Of a DNA stretch of 64,000 nucleotides, positions 8,801 to 20,546 are shown piece by piece. A model generated the notes under the pieces. It saw only the letters and a program-made list of their open reading frames with translations, did not search any database and was not told the DNA's origin. This stretch comes from Camarhynchus parvulus (Eukaryota > Chordata > Aves > Passeriformes > Thraupidae), in NCBI RefSeq assembly GCF_901933205.1, contig NC_044572.1, positions 29,226,501 through 29,290,500 on the forward strand, written 5' to 3'. Position 1 is the first letter of the stretch. Every line of letters begins with the position of its first letter. Made by a program: the position numbers and the translations under genes.

Positions 8801-11800
8801 CTAATTTTTGTCATCCCTTTCACCCATTAATGAGCATAATACTACTACAGTGTGTGTTTGTAGTTGTTTCTGATTTTCTTTGCTCTGGAGGGAGAAAAAG
8901 GCACAGGGGCATGTATCTATGCTGCAAGAATAAATAAGTACAACATCTCTAGGTTTTAATAGCTGCTGGGATTATGTTATTTACTTTGCAGGTGTGTTTG
9001 CTATGATTTATAGTGTGATGAGCTCTAGACTTGGACCAGAAACCCCTAACTAGCTAGTGTTCGGAACAGAAAGATATTCACTGCCCCGCAGAGCTCAGGG
9101 TCTATTCATTCTGCCAGTTTCACATGGGAGTAATCCTGTGTTTTTGCAGAGTCCTATTTGTCTTAATGGTGATTTGCTTGACTGGAAACATTTTCAGGAT
9201 TGCAACATTAATTAATAATAGCATAGGAAACAAAGACCTAAAAATTGCTAATGTATAGCAGCATCATGCACCCCAAAATCTACCATCAGATAAGGCTAAC
9301 AACAGATACTTGATAGGAGAAATTAATTACAAAATAAAATTTGTTTGGAATTATTATTTTAGACTCAGGGCGTTTTTAAGATGCAGATATTTTGTCTTGT
9401 GAAAGAATGAGAAGAATTAAAAAAAAATACCAAGCTAGACTTCTCTAAAAAATATATGCCAAGAAGTGCTTAACTTGCGGATAAAGTCTCAAAGATTCAG
9501 GAAACTATTGTAAGGCATTAGTGACACTAAAAAAACATTGGTAAATTCTTAAATGTCATGAAGAAGCATCCGAATGTCATACCTTGAGAATTACACCTTC
9601 CAAGGCCATGTTTGCATAAACTAATTTTTAATTTTATTTCCCCAAAACAGAATGCAGCTCTACTGATGAGCTGTGAATATATGATACTACTTGTTGAAAT
9701 AAACCCTTCCAAGATATTTGTGCTTGTCATGCTTTATTAAGCATCCTACTTGCATGTCCTTTGATACAATGTGATAGATCTCAGGTTGGGTTTAATAAAG
9801 TATTCCAGAAAGAGACTTAGGCACTTTCACACCAAGTTTACATATTGGACTCTGGTGCACCAAACCACTTTAAGTAGCCACCTTCCTCTCTTCTTTGATG
9901 GATTTTCATACCTTTTATTTAAATTAGATGCCCATAATAAAAGTGTGAAGTCTATTTATTTGTATCTTATTTTTTCAAATGAAAAATGTCTAGCACTGTG
10001 GGCTCAGTGAAGGTCAGCTGTAAAAAGAGGTGTATTATTTGGCACACTTTTCAGCTGACTGAGACACATGCAATGTACAGCACGTGGGGACAGTCTGGAT
10101 TTGTGTAATTCCCTCATAGGTAATTTGTCCATGAACTTTAAGCATTCGTACATTTGAGCTGTGGAACGTATCACTTAGGAATTTAGATTGTATTTAATAA
10201 CCCAAGTATATTTCAATACAAGATGGTAAACTAAAAATATTTTCTGTTTCACTGTTTCAAAAAAAGCCATGTGCAAAAGAACACAACAAAACGAAATTAA
10301 CTCATAACATATGCAACTCTTACTTGTGCAAGAGCAGTATATGCCCCTAAATCCAGACTGCAGCATCTGGAGGCATAGCATGTCTCTAATGGAAGAGAAA
10401 GGCACGAGACATGTCAGCTTCTTGGCTGTGCTACTCTAAAAGTCGTGCCTTTTCCTTCTCAGTACCCAATGCAACTCCGATTAAAACTAATAAAACAGAC
10501 ACTGTCCAGGTAAACTGCCTTTGAAGCGTTTTGCCTTTTTTGTCTCACTAATTGTAGGCAATAGCTTTAAACTGAGATAGATATTTATTATATAAAAGAA
10601 AAAAAACCTCTTACATAAACCTCTTTTGCTTGAAACAATGAAGTTTGAATCAAAACTAATATGCTAATATTATACTAATATTCATACTAATACTATTCAT
10701 ACTAATATTCACAGTATGAATCATGTGTTAGTGCATCCAAATCTACACATTCCCATTTGTAGAAACAAGTTTTGCTGTTACTAAGAGGACTTGAAGTGCT
10801 CTTTATTATTACTGCATTTTTACCCCTAGTAGTATTAGAGATAATGTATTCCTCATATACTTTTACTATTGTGATCAGCTTGGTAGAGACTCTGAAAACA
10901 TTTTAAAGAAACAACTCGCCCTTAAACTGTTTTACTACAAGAACTGTCTTCTTCATAGTTGACTTTGAGGAAGTGCTGAGTCTTTTCCCCAGCGACCTCA
11001 CAGGATCAATTTCTTTGTTAGACTGTAATAGCAATTTTTAAAAGTGCAGGGAAACTTAGATACTATTCTTTGTAATTACAAAAAAATAAAATCATTTAAA
11101 TAACCAACACTGCTGAAAATTGTATTTTGAAACAAGCCTGGTGGAGAAAATATTTCACGAACTGATTTTCAAATTTTATTGCACTAAAACTGTTAAATGA
11201 TCTGCTACAGAAATTGAGATATCTAATTTTAAATGTTCTTCCCTTGGTTTTTTATCAGCTAGTCTCCTCTGATATATTCATAGGAAGCAAGGGGGAAGGT
11301 ATGTCTGTCTATTGTAGTTACTCTTATTTGCAGAAAATACAAGCAGAAACTGCAAAAGTGTTATTACAAAGCTACTAAACTTGAAAATCCCATCATGAAC
11401 AGCATGCTGAATGTATAAATACACATATGTGTATGGTGAAAGAGGGTGTTCAGCTGTGCAAAAGTGCAAGCTTACCTCCAGGCTCAAACCCTTACTGTAC
11501 GATTAAAACAAATCAGGTTAGTGCCCACTGTCTTTTAATAACAGGGAGAATTCTTAGATGCATTATATTAAAATAGAAGCTTCACATAAAATCAAATGAA
11601 GGAGCAGAAAAAACTCTTTGCACAGATTACCAGAGAAAGTTCTGACTTTTCTTCCTAGCAGAGAAAAATGTTTGGGAATATATCTAATCTAACACACCCT
11701 ATAAAACTGTACAGTAGTCCCTGCTACAACAGTGAGCTACATGGAAGACAGAGTCACATCCCAGAGCAAAATTCCAAGATTCCTGTGATCCAAAACTGCC

Positions 11801-12234
11801 TGTTTAATTTCTAAATTGTGAAGCTATGTATCCATTTTGGTAAATTGGTAGATAGACTTCTCCTATACATGTACACTAATTTCATTACGTATGACCCCCT
11901 GCAGCTGTGGTAATGAGCCTTTTTTAAAAACATACCTTGACTTGATGATGAGCATATTTGGATCTAAAAATAAGTCATATATATAACTTCTAATATGGAA
12001 GGCATGGCGTGTATCCAGAGGTTCTGGCAATAAGTTTATACTGTACAATTTGTAGTCAATCAGACTTTCCAAAATGAAATTCCATAAATATGAACATATA
12101 TTGCTCATTTGTTTTCTTTTCTGCTTTTGTTTTTTTTGGTTTTTTTTTAAGTTTTCTTTATTGGTATCATAATAGTATGATCCAAATATAAGAGAAAAAA
12201 CTCCATATCGTATTAAACACAGGAATACGCTTTC
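5851..12234. other. Gene-free upstream DNA, no coding features
   Basis: AT-rich non-coding sequence. Open frames are all under 90 codons without family resemblance. An AT-rich direct repeat (CTAATATT/CATACTAATA units) lies at 10656-10711. The stretch about 9090-9180 faintly resembles old amniote interspersed repeats but could not be assigned. Confidence 0.7.
10656..10711. repeat. AT-rich tandem repeat (ACTAATATTC units)
   Basis: Five to six imperfect copies of a 9-13 base unit containing ACTAATA. Confidence 0.7.
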
Positions 12235-12660
12235 ACAGTCGTTTATTGTGCATAGCTAGTAAACATTTCCTGGCAAACAATTTAGAGAGTCCATAAATTC
12301 CACCCTAACGCTACTTCCGTAGCTAGATGCAGTGCACCATACACGAGGGTATTAGCTCAGTCTCTCTCATCCGGAATGGGTGGATTGGAATTGAAAAATC
12401 CCCACCCCCCCATTATAGCACCATATGTCTCGAAAGTCTATCCTCTCTCAGGGCAAACGGCTCCTCTCAGATCCGCCTGATGGATCACGACTGAAATGCT
12501 GCTGTCCCTCGCTATTTAATCTGACAGCATTTCTGAAGTAGCTATCGGGAGAGCACAACGAGCCAAGCATCCCTTTGGCATTAGTGGCAGCTCCCCACGC
12601 AGAGAATATCAAGGATATGGAATAGCAGAGGGAAAATCTACCACACCATGCCAATTTGTA
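12235..12660. promoter_or_regulatory. Candidate conserved regulatory element
   Basis: This stretch keeps about a dozen CpG dinucleotides in a region where CpG is otherwise rare. It has balanced composition and no repeat resemblance, and contains forkhead-like GTAAACA and TGGCAAACA motifs. Retained CpG and sequence complexity suggest constraint or an unmethylated enhancer. The short frames are not convincing as exons. Needs an alignment to confirm. Confidence 0.35.
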
Positions 12661-15600
12661 TGGAAAATTTGATCCTCAAGCTAGAGGCAGTGAAAAGAAG
12701 AAAGCCTCTCATTTCAGCAAATTGAGCAGTGCTTATGACTCCCGGGTTCCTTATGTAACTAGTTAACCAGTGTTAGTAGACCAGCTTTGCAGCATCTTCA
12801 GAGGAACTGAGTCCTTACGAAGTTCAAATAATTTTCTCTAGATGTCTTATGGAGGTGTTTATAGATTGAGGGATTACTAGGGGAACGGTTTATCCATAAA
12901 GATTTTTGGTAGATTTGATTTCTGCTCAATATTTTTCATATCTCTTTCTGTGTGCATGTCAATTTATAACAAAAAAAACCCCTTCAAATAACACTCAAAT
13001 GTTGGAAAGGATTTGTGTGAGGTGATCATGTTAAGATGAAGTTCATATCGTTACTTGAGCAGAGTAAGTAGACGTATTTCCACCACTTTATGTACTTTTT
13101 ACAGGTATACATTAATATCATTCATGTTACAGGTATTATTTCCAGATTATTTTGGATTGAAAACAAAGACTTCACAAAAATCTGGACTCTTTCCAAGTTT
13201 CCAAAATCATCTCAAAAGCTCAAAGGAATTCAATCACTCTGTCGAAGTCCTGCTTTGTGATCTTTAATTTTAGAGCATATACCGTTAAAATCTCTTCCCT
13301 ATACACCTTGAATCAGAATCTGAGGAAGGATGGTACGGTAACAAAGGGCAGAAAGGTTTATTTTACTGTCTTTTTGATTTTTAGCTCCTCGGTTTTAAAA
13401 TCCTCTTTCATTGATTCCAATTGAATGGAAACACTATTAGACAAATAGTCCTCTTCTTGGTTAGCAGCTTCATTATATATCTTTGATAGTCCCTGTGAAC
13501 CCCTTGGGGTACTATTATGTGAAACACCAAAAATTTTGGAATAAAAAGTATGACGGGTTTTGGCAGCTTTTGAAACTAATTAAAATTACCAGGACTTCAA
13601 GTCTTAAGAATTTTAGACTTTTTCACGTGTTCTTTGCCCAGTGCTCAGCAGTAGACATTGCACAATCATCCCTCATTGTCTGGCTACTCATCTTTACAGT
13701 CTCCCTGTACTTCCTCCCTTTAGCTCTAAGGCACCGAGTTCAGCCATGAGTCCTTCAGGGGTACTCTGAAGAGAAGTAGTTTGTGGTCTGCAATTTGCTC
13801 AACTTATTGTCTGATGATAAAGCCCCTAATTCTTTTCCTGGACCAGGACCTCTGCCAGCTTCCTTTCATTGTGCATATGGGCAAACAGAGCTAGAAGAAA
13901 GATAACGCTGAGCTTGTTCAGCAGAACTCCAGCAATCATCTTCTCTTTTATGTTTTCAGTGAATCTGATTGCTGGCAAAAGCTGCCAGAAAAAGACAAGT
14001 CTGATCAGAAAGAGCATGAGCAGAGAAAGTCCAGTTTCCCAGATATGTAGCCTCAAGGACTATTCTTTACTGGTGGTAGGGTGTATTAGCCCCCAGGCCT
14101 CCCCCAAATCAGCCTGAACATACCCTAATAACTCCTTTGGTGTGAGTTCTTGTCTGATTGGTACAATATGCTATTTTCTCATATTTAACATTACACTCAT
14201 GCATGGTTGCATGGATTTTTCCTTGACTCTCCTCATTGGTAAAGAATATCAATAACAAATTAAATTCATGTGTTTTATGTACATTAAATAGTAGGAAATA
14301 AATCTGTGTAGAAAATGTAGCTAGTTCCTGTGTTTGCAGAGACTCTCTGGATTTATTGCATTGAAGCCAAATCTATCGTTAATCCATTTAATACTGATTT
14401 TATTCTCCAAATATGTTTGGTGTTTCCTTTCCGAACTGACATATCATGACTGAAAAAGTCAGTATTGGACATTCATAAGGTATTGGCAAAAAAATTGCTG
14501 AGAACAGGTAATACATTGTTTTCTTGCTGATAAAATATGTAAAACCTCACCAAATAAGTTTAGACGGTGACTGGTTGAATCAGCAGTAACATTTTAATAG
14601 GATTTCTGTAGAGATCTTTACCCTTTTGTGTCAGGTTCTGTGCACTGAACAAGAGAGCTTTCCATCTAAATAGGCAAGAAAGAGGGCTAAATAAATTAAA
14701 TCAGATAATTACAAGGCAGCTATACTTAAAATTAGAAATGTCTACTGTAGACATTTACTTCAGGTCTGTTGTTAAGCATGCTTGTGACACAAACAGAAAT
14801 GCAGTATTTCTTTTTAAAACATTTTCTGCGGAATCACGTAAAAAGAATTAGGAGATAGATTCTCTGAAAGCATTCTTATGTAATAATACCATTTTTAATA
14901 GGTTTCACCCTCTTTAAGAAGAGGATTAAATCAGGGTGAGGTAATTGGGTGCTATGATCCAGTTAACAAACTTTAGCATGAGGCTAGTGGCAAGTTAAAT
15001 CATTATAATATGGAACAGAGTTTTATGAAGAAAACTACTGGAAGTCTAACAGTTTGAGCGCTACTGACTTCAAAGAGCCGGGAACCTCAGACCTGATTTC
15101 CAGGATTTTATAATTTGTTATAATTGTAGCTGCATTTTCAGTATGTTTTGTATTTCTGCTTAAAGCATTGAAGCGAGCAATCTGCATATGTTACTGCAAA
15201 TAAACAGAGGCTATGAGAGAACGCCGTGACTCCAAGTTAACACTTCACTCCTAACAAAAGAACTCAAATGGCTTCTATGCACTAAATCTTTCACACCTCT
15301 CAGAAACTGTGTCAATATTTCAATATTTTTAAAACCACACTTATTTTGAAACAATGATCCAAATTGTAGTTGAATCAGGCTGACATTTTATATCTCACTT
15401 TACATGCCTTATTTTAAAGATTCTCATTGCTGTCAAAATTAAATAAAAAATTTTAAAAGTCTGGGTTTCTTTCATAGCGGTTGTGAAACATCTTAGTAAG
15501 GAAAAATGCTTAGGAGGTATGGAATTGTATTAACATAAACTGGAAACCTCTGAGTGTCCATAACAGAATACTAGCTACATTAAACAAATCAAAATTGACA

Positions 15601-17199
15601 ATTTCTCTAACTGCATCCAGAGGAATTCCCTACTAGACCTCAGTCTCGTGACAGAGGAAACAGAGAATAAAAAAAATTAATTGCTTATGTGTACATATCT
15701 AAAACTTGAGTATATTTGTTATGAGAAAACAAATTAAAGTCTAATATTTATATTTGTTCATATAAGACAATTGGCTTTTACAAATTTGACAGTGAGGGTG
15801 AAACAGTTATTTGAAGAAAGTATTGAAGGAAATACTTGACTGACAACTTCAGTCTGCTAAATGCATTGTAAAAGATGTCATAAAGAGTCACAACCTTCTA
15901 CTCTTTTGCTGAAAATAATTAAATGACATTGCATTTGAATGCAGCTACTAAAAAAAAAAAAAACAAAACCAAAAGGGAAGTGCAGGGGAAATGTAGCAAT
16001 TACTATAAATTAGAAGCTGGGAATTACAAGGCAATTTAAGTCAAATGTTAAAGAGAGAAAACAGAGATAAGGAGAATATGAAGACATTTTGAAATTTTAT
16101 TCTGCACAAAAAAACTTAAAAATTGTTTTGCTCCATTACTAAGTGGAAATTACTAGGATTTTTTGTAAGAACATTTAAAAAATAAAACCCTTCTCTAATA
16201 CTTCTGTATTTTGGGGAAAAGTCAAATGATGTATTCATATCAGATGAGTGTGATGCTCTGTTTCAGTAGTTGCACAGGAGAATGTTAAATAGCAGCTAAT
16301 AAAACTAGACATTCTTAAAATCAGTAGACCTGAATAATTTTCATGGAGGTATTTTAATACATTTGGCAGAGAAGTCTGCATGGTTAGCGAGGATTTTTAC
16401 TATGTCTTGGAGAACACTAGGGAGGTTCAAGAGAACTATACAAAGATTTTTGTGAATAGTTAAATAGAAAAAATGTGATGACCTAAATGTCTGTAAGCAT
16501 TTCAACCACATATTGATCTCAAGCAAAATAAGGAACAGTTTCTAGGAATATTAGTTCATTTTAATCAAAGCAGTGAGAAGAGAATTTTCTGGAAAATCAT
16601 CTTGCCAAAGTGAATTTGATATCATTTAATAGGAGTATAAATTTGGTAGGATAAAGGTAATTTTAGTACTATTAAATATGCAGACGAATATTGGAAAGTC
16701 TTTTAGTTTTTAATAATAATATTTTGATAAAAATATTAAAATCAACATTGTACTTATTAAATAGAATCAAATCTCAGTTTCAAGCATGTAGCAAGTGGGG
16801 AAAAGTGATCAGTGGTGGTTATTTTAATGATGATCCACAGATGCATGACCCTATCATTTTTTTCCTATTAGTGACTCTTCTATAAGTTATAAAAAAATAT
16901 AATTTTTTTATTTATTCCATTTTAAATTATTTGAGGATTAGTAAATAAAGAGTAAGCCAAGTCACTGTGAACTCAGATTGCTTAGGAAACTGGCCACATT
17001 TAAACAAATGGTACCTTTCGATCCAGGGAAATGCAAGACCCTGCTCTATTAGTAAAGGCTGTTCAACTGCTACAAGGTAAAGACCCTGCCCACAGACTGA
17101 AGGCAGCCAGAAAAAGTCTGGAGAGCAGATAAACGGTGCCAGGAGCTGTGAGCACAAGAGGGTAGACATGAATCTGAAACAACCGAAGAGCACATCACT
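12661..17199. other. Gene-free DNA, no coding features
   Basis: AT-rich non-coding sequence with a short poly-A tract near 15950. I see no exon, RNA gene or assignable mobile element. Confidence 0.65.
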
Positions 17200-17699
17200 A
17201 TAGAAACATACAATACGGTTGTGTTACTTTTGTCCTTGGCACAGATGCAACCTGCTCTGGAAACACTGTGCCCACAATTCAAGAGAGGTTGTTGAAAAAT
17301 TGGAAGAGGTTCAGAGGAAAGCAACAAGAATGATGAAAGGAGTGGAAAACATTCCTTGTAATGAAAGATGCAAGGAGCTCAATCTATTTAGGTTATCAGA
17401 GAGATGTTTAAAGGGCTACTTGATCACAGCTTATAAATAACTCTGTGAGAAACAGAAATCTGATAACACTAGCGTTTTCAGTCTGGTGACAAAGGTGTAA
17501 CAGAAGCCAGTGGCAAGAAGATGTAGTTGGAGACACACACTGGAAAGCTTAAATCAAGATGTACGATTTTTTTCTGTTAAAATCACACACGCACACACAA
17601 AAAAGAGTAATTCAGAAAAGTTCTGGTGCCCCTTTCACAGTGGGGGCAGACTGAGTAGATGACCATAATAGCCTTTTAGTTTTATAGACCATGAATCTA
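17200..17699 (+). mobile_element. Ancient CR1 LINE 3' fragment (turtle/crocodile-type subfamily)
   Basis: The sequence follows the CR1 3' region: 'GTGCCCACAATTCAAGA', 'TTGAAAAATTGGAAGAGGT', 'CAAGGAGCTCAATCTATTTA', 'GGCTACTTGATCACAG', and a degenerate tail ending ACCATGAATCTA. The upstream part corresponds to the C-terminal end of the reverse-transcriptase ORF and is broken by stops. It is diverged along its whole length, with a gap in the middle, consistent with an old insertion predating modern birds. The 5' limit is approximate. Confidence 0.85.
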
Positions 17700-20384
17700 C
17701 AGCTTCAATTGCAGACTTCTCTGCTTCGTATTTTCTTACGCCATCACTGGGCAGATCCAACCAGTGCAAACTTAATCGGAACCAGGTGGAGCCTGCTTTT
17801 TGCAGCACAAGGGAGCTTCCCCCTGAAGCAACAATGGATAAGACCAGGATTTGACTGGACCAAAGGAATTAATACAGTATGAAGAGCATGTGTCTATCAT
17901 ATTGGCACCTATCCTTTCTAGGTTTTGCAAAAAACATTGGCATTTGAGGGAATATAAAACACAGTCTTGGGAGCTGAATTATGGTAAATTTTATGGTAAG
18001 TGATTTTAACACATATGCACACCTTGTCGGCTCCAAAGAAATAAAAGGAAATAGAAGATTACATACAGTGCACTGCTTAAGCAAGGCAGAGTATGGGAAA
18101 GAGAGCTAACTCATTTTGCCTGGCATTTGTTCTTTTGAGAGCCGTGCAGGTCCGAAAACTTTCCTTCAACCGCAAAAGTTTTTGAATTAACTTTGTTGTT
18201 GGGAGAGACTGCAGGAGGAGGTGGAGCAACAAAGGAAAGAGAAATGCTAACGGAAAAAACACATATAAACAACATACCATATGTAGGACACTCACCATAT
18301 GCCAGCCTCACTTTTTTCCTCCCTCTCTAATGTGGTCTAATAATTCCAGCCATCTAGAGGGTAATTCACACTGTCTACTTCAGGCATCTGATTTAGGTCC
18401 TTTGAATTGCAGCAGTTCCCCCCTTGCCTACAGCCCCCGGCACCTCTGTCTCCCTGCCAGCTACGCAGGGCAGTACAAACACCTAGGTTTAGTTCTTAAA
18501 ACTCTCCCTAAGTTAGATATCTAAGTTAGCCTAAAGCTGTTGTATAAATATCACTCTTTCCTATTAAATTTAAAAAAGAAAAAAAGAAAAGGAAAAAATT
18601 ATTGCTATGGAAAAAATTACTTGTTTAAAGTACAGGGATATAAAAGCGCAGGAAAGTTTACAAATTCAAGGCCAGCTCCTTAGCTGGTATGGCTCATATA
18701 CCAGTATTCAAATAAACAGGCTGACTTCCATTCACCCTGGCAAAAGTGCAGCCTTCAAGCTGGTTTTGCAAACCTAGTCATCCACCTGATTCTGTTGGGC
18801 AAAGAACATACGTTTTCATAAAATACAGAAAAGAAAATTTTACAATGTCAGTCCATTAAAAAACACAAACCCCCTCAAAGGGAAAAAAACCAAAAAGAAA
18901 ACTTTGTGTAGGAAACGGCAGCTGCTGCAGTCTGCAGAAAGCACTTCTCTTATAAAAGCAGAGAAAAAGTGTTGAGAGACTAGCATCAGACTCAACGATT
19001 GTAAATAATATACTTTTCTGAAAAAATATCTTACTACCCTTCCTAGAGAAAATGTCATTTTATTTACAGAACCCCCAAACATCTAAATGCTTTGCTGTCC
19101 CATATTAGCTTTACGATTACTTCATTTTTATCTTGTGGTACTGCAGCGAGCCGAAGTAAGCAGAGCATGTGGATCTCAGCTCTGCATGAAGCTAGACAAT
19201 TCACAACAGCAGAAAGGCAACTTTGCATAAATGTTGTTGAAAGACAGTGAAGAGAGAAGAGGAAATTCTGCATCTTTAATGCAAGGTTTTTAATGCTTAT
19301 ATATATCAAACTGCTCTGTGTACTCCTGGAACCTTTCTGTTAAAATGTCTCTAGCTCTGGGGACACATTCTACGAGGCAGTTATGCACCATTTAAATGTG
19401 AAAAATGCACACTTTACTTGGAAAAAGATGTGTGATGTGAAGTGTTTTTAAGAATAATTGAATGATTTTGTGATTCATTAAATGCTTTTTCCTCAGCAAG
19501 CAAGTAATGGCTTTTCCACTAAGCACCCAAAAGGTGAAAAGTCAAACTGTTAGAAGGAGTAAAGGGTCCTTAGGAAGATGATCATTTACAGTGTTTTTTG
19601 TTTTATTTCTTATCTCTTTTTTTATTCCAAGAGGAACAGAGCAAAGAATATGGGGGGGGGGGAGTGAATAACTACATATAGGAAATTCAAAAGATTGAAT
19701 GATGGAGACAAAACTATAGGTATCAGTTGTCTATTCTTCAATTTAAAAAAAAGAGAAAAATTGTGACACCTCAGGTTTACTGAATGTGGCTTCACGTACA
19801 TATTCCTGCTGAGACCGTGTGATCAGTTCTTTTATGGAACTGAAAAAAAGAACTGTTTTCATATACTCAGTATATCTTTAAGCCAAAGTGTAAATCTTCA
19901 GTTTCTTCCCCTTCCTATTTTTATTTTTTTTCCTTTAAAAAATAATAAAAATCGAGGGAAACAATACACACCTTGACTCCTGCAAAAAAGATCTCTGGCA
20001 CAATCACAAGACGCCTGCTTAAGTAATACCCAAAAGGTAACTCCATGCATTCCACTGGCCAGAAATAATTCACAGCACGATGAATCCACAAGAAAGTCAA
20101 TAGCATATTATAACACTCTTAGGGGAGCTATAGCTGTAAGAGCAATGTGAGGCAATGCCTTAGCATGAACTATCACTTTATATATGTGCTGTATACATGA
20201 GCATGAATTATATTACAACATTTGACACGCTATGGCTTTTGATCTACTGTGACTTGTGACCTCTGTCCTATTGTGACCTTTATGCCTAAACCTGTAGGGA
20301 ATACCTAAAACAATAGAACATACATGATAGATAACCCTTAGATAGGATAAAAGTGTATAACTATTATGAGCACTCATGGTCAGA
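17700..20384. other. Gene-free DNA, no coding features
   Basis: Non-coding. The stretch at about 17780-17870 weakly resembles old amniote repeats. A run of eleven G lies at 19652-19662. No exon or RNA gene is seen. Confidence 0.65.
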
Positions 20385-20546
20385 GCAATAGCTAGTCAGA
20401 GACTGCCAAAGATTAGGAAGATACTTCCCCTGGGAAATGACAATATGAATTTTCCTGCACCTTCCTCTGGGGCATCTGGAGCCAAGGATACTAGCCTAGA
20501 TGGACCATTGGTTTGATTAGGTATGGCAGTTCTAATATTTCTGTGA
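20385..20546 (+). mobile_element. Ancient CR1 LINE 3' end
   Basis: Matches the well-known reptile-type CR1 terminus: 'GATTAGGAAGATACTTCCCC', 'TGCACCTTCCTCTGGGGCAT', 'CTAGATGGACCATTGGT' and a TATGGCAGTTCTAATATTTC end. It is a different subfamily from the copy near 17.2 kb. 5'-truncated and strongly diverged. Confidence 0.88.

Noticed and set aside
9090..9180. Possible old interspersed repeat (CATGGGAGTAATCC and surroundings)
   Set aside because: Similarity to amniote repeats is too short and diverged to support a call by eye; the same holds for 17780-17870.
13826..14056. Hydrophobic 76-codon minus-strand frame that looks membrane-like
   Set aside because: No homology recognised, no splice context, and an overlapping open frame on the other strand.
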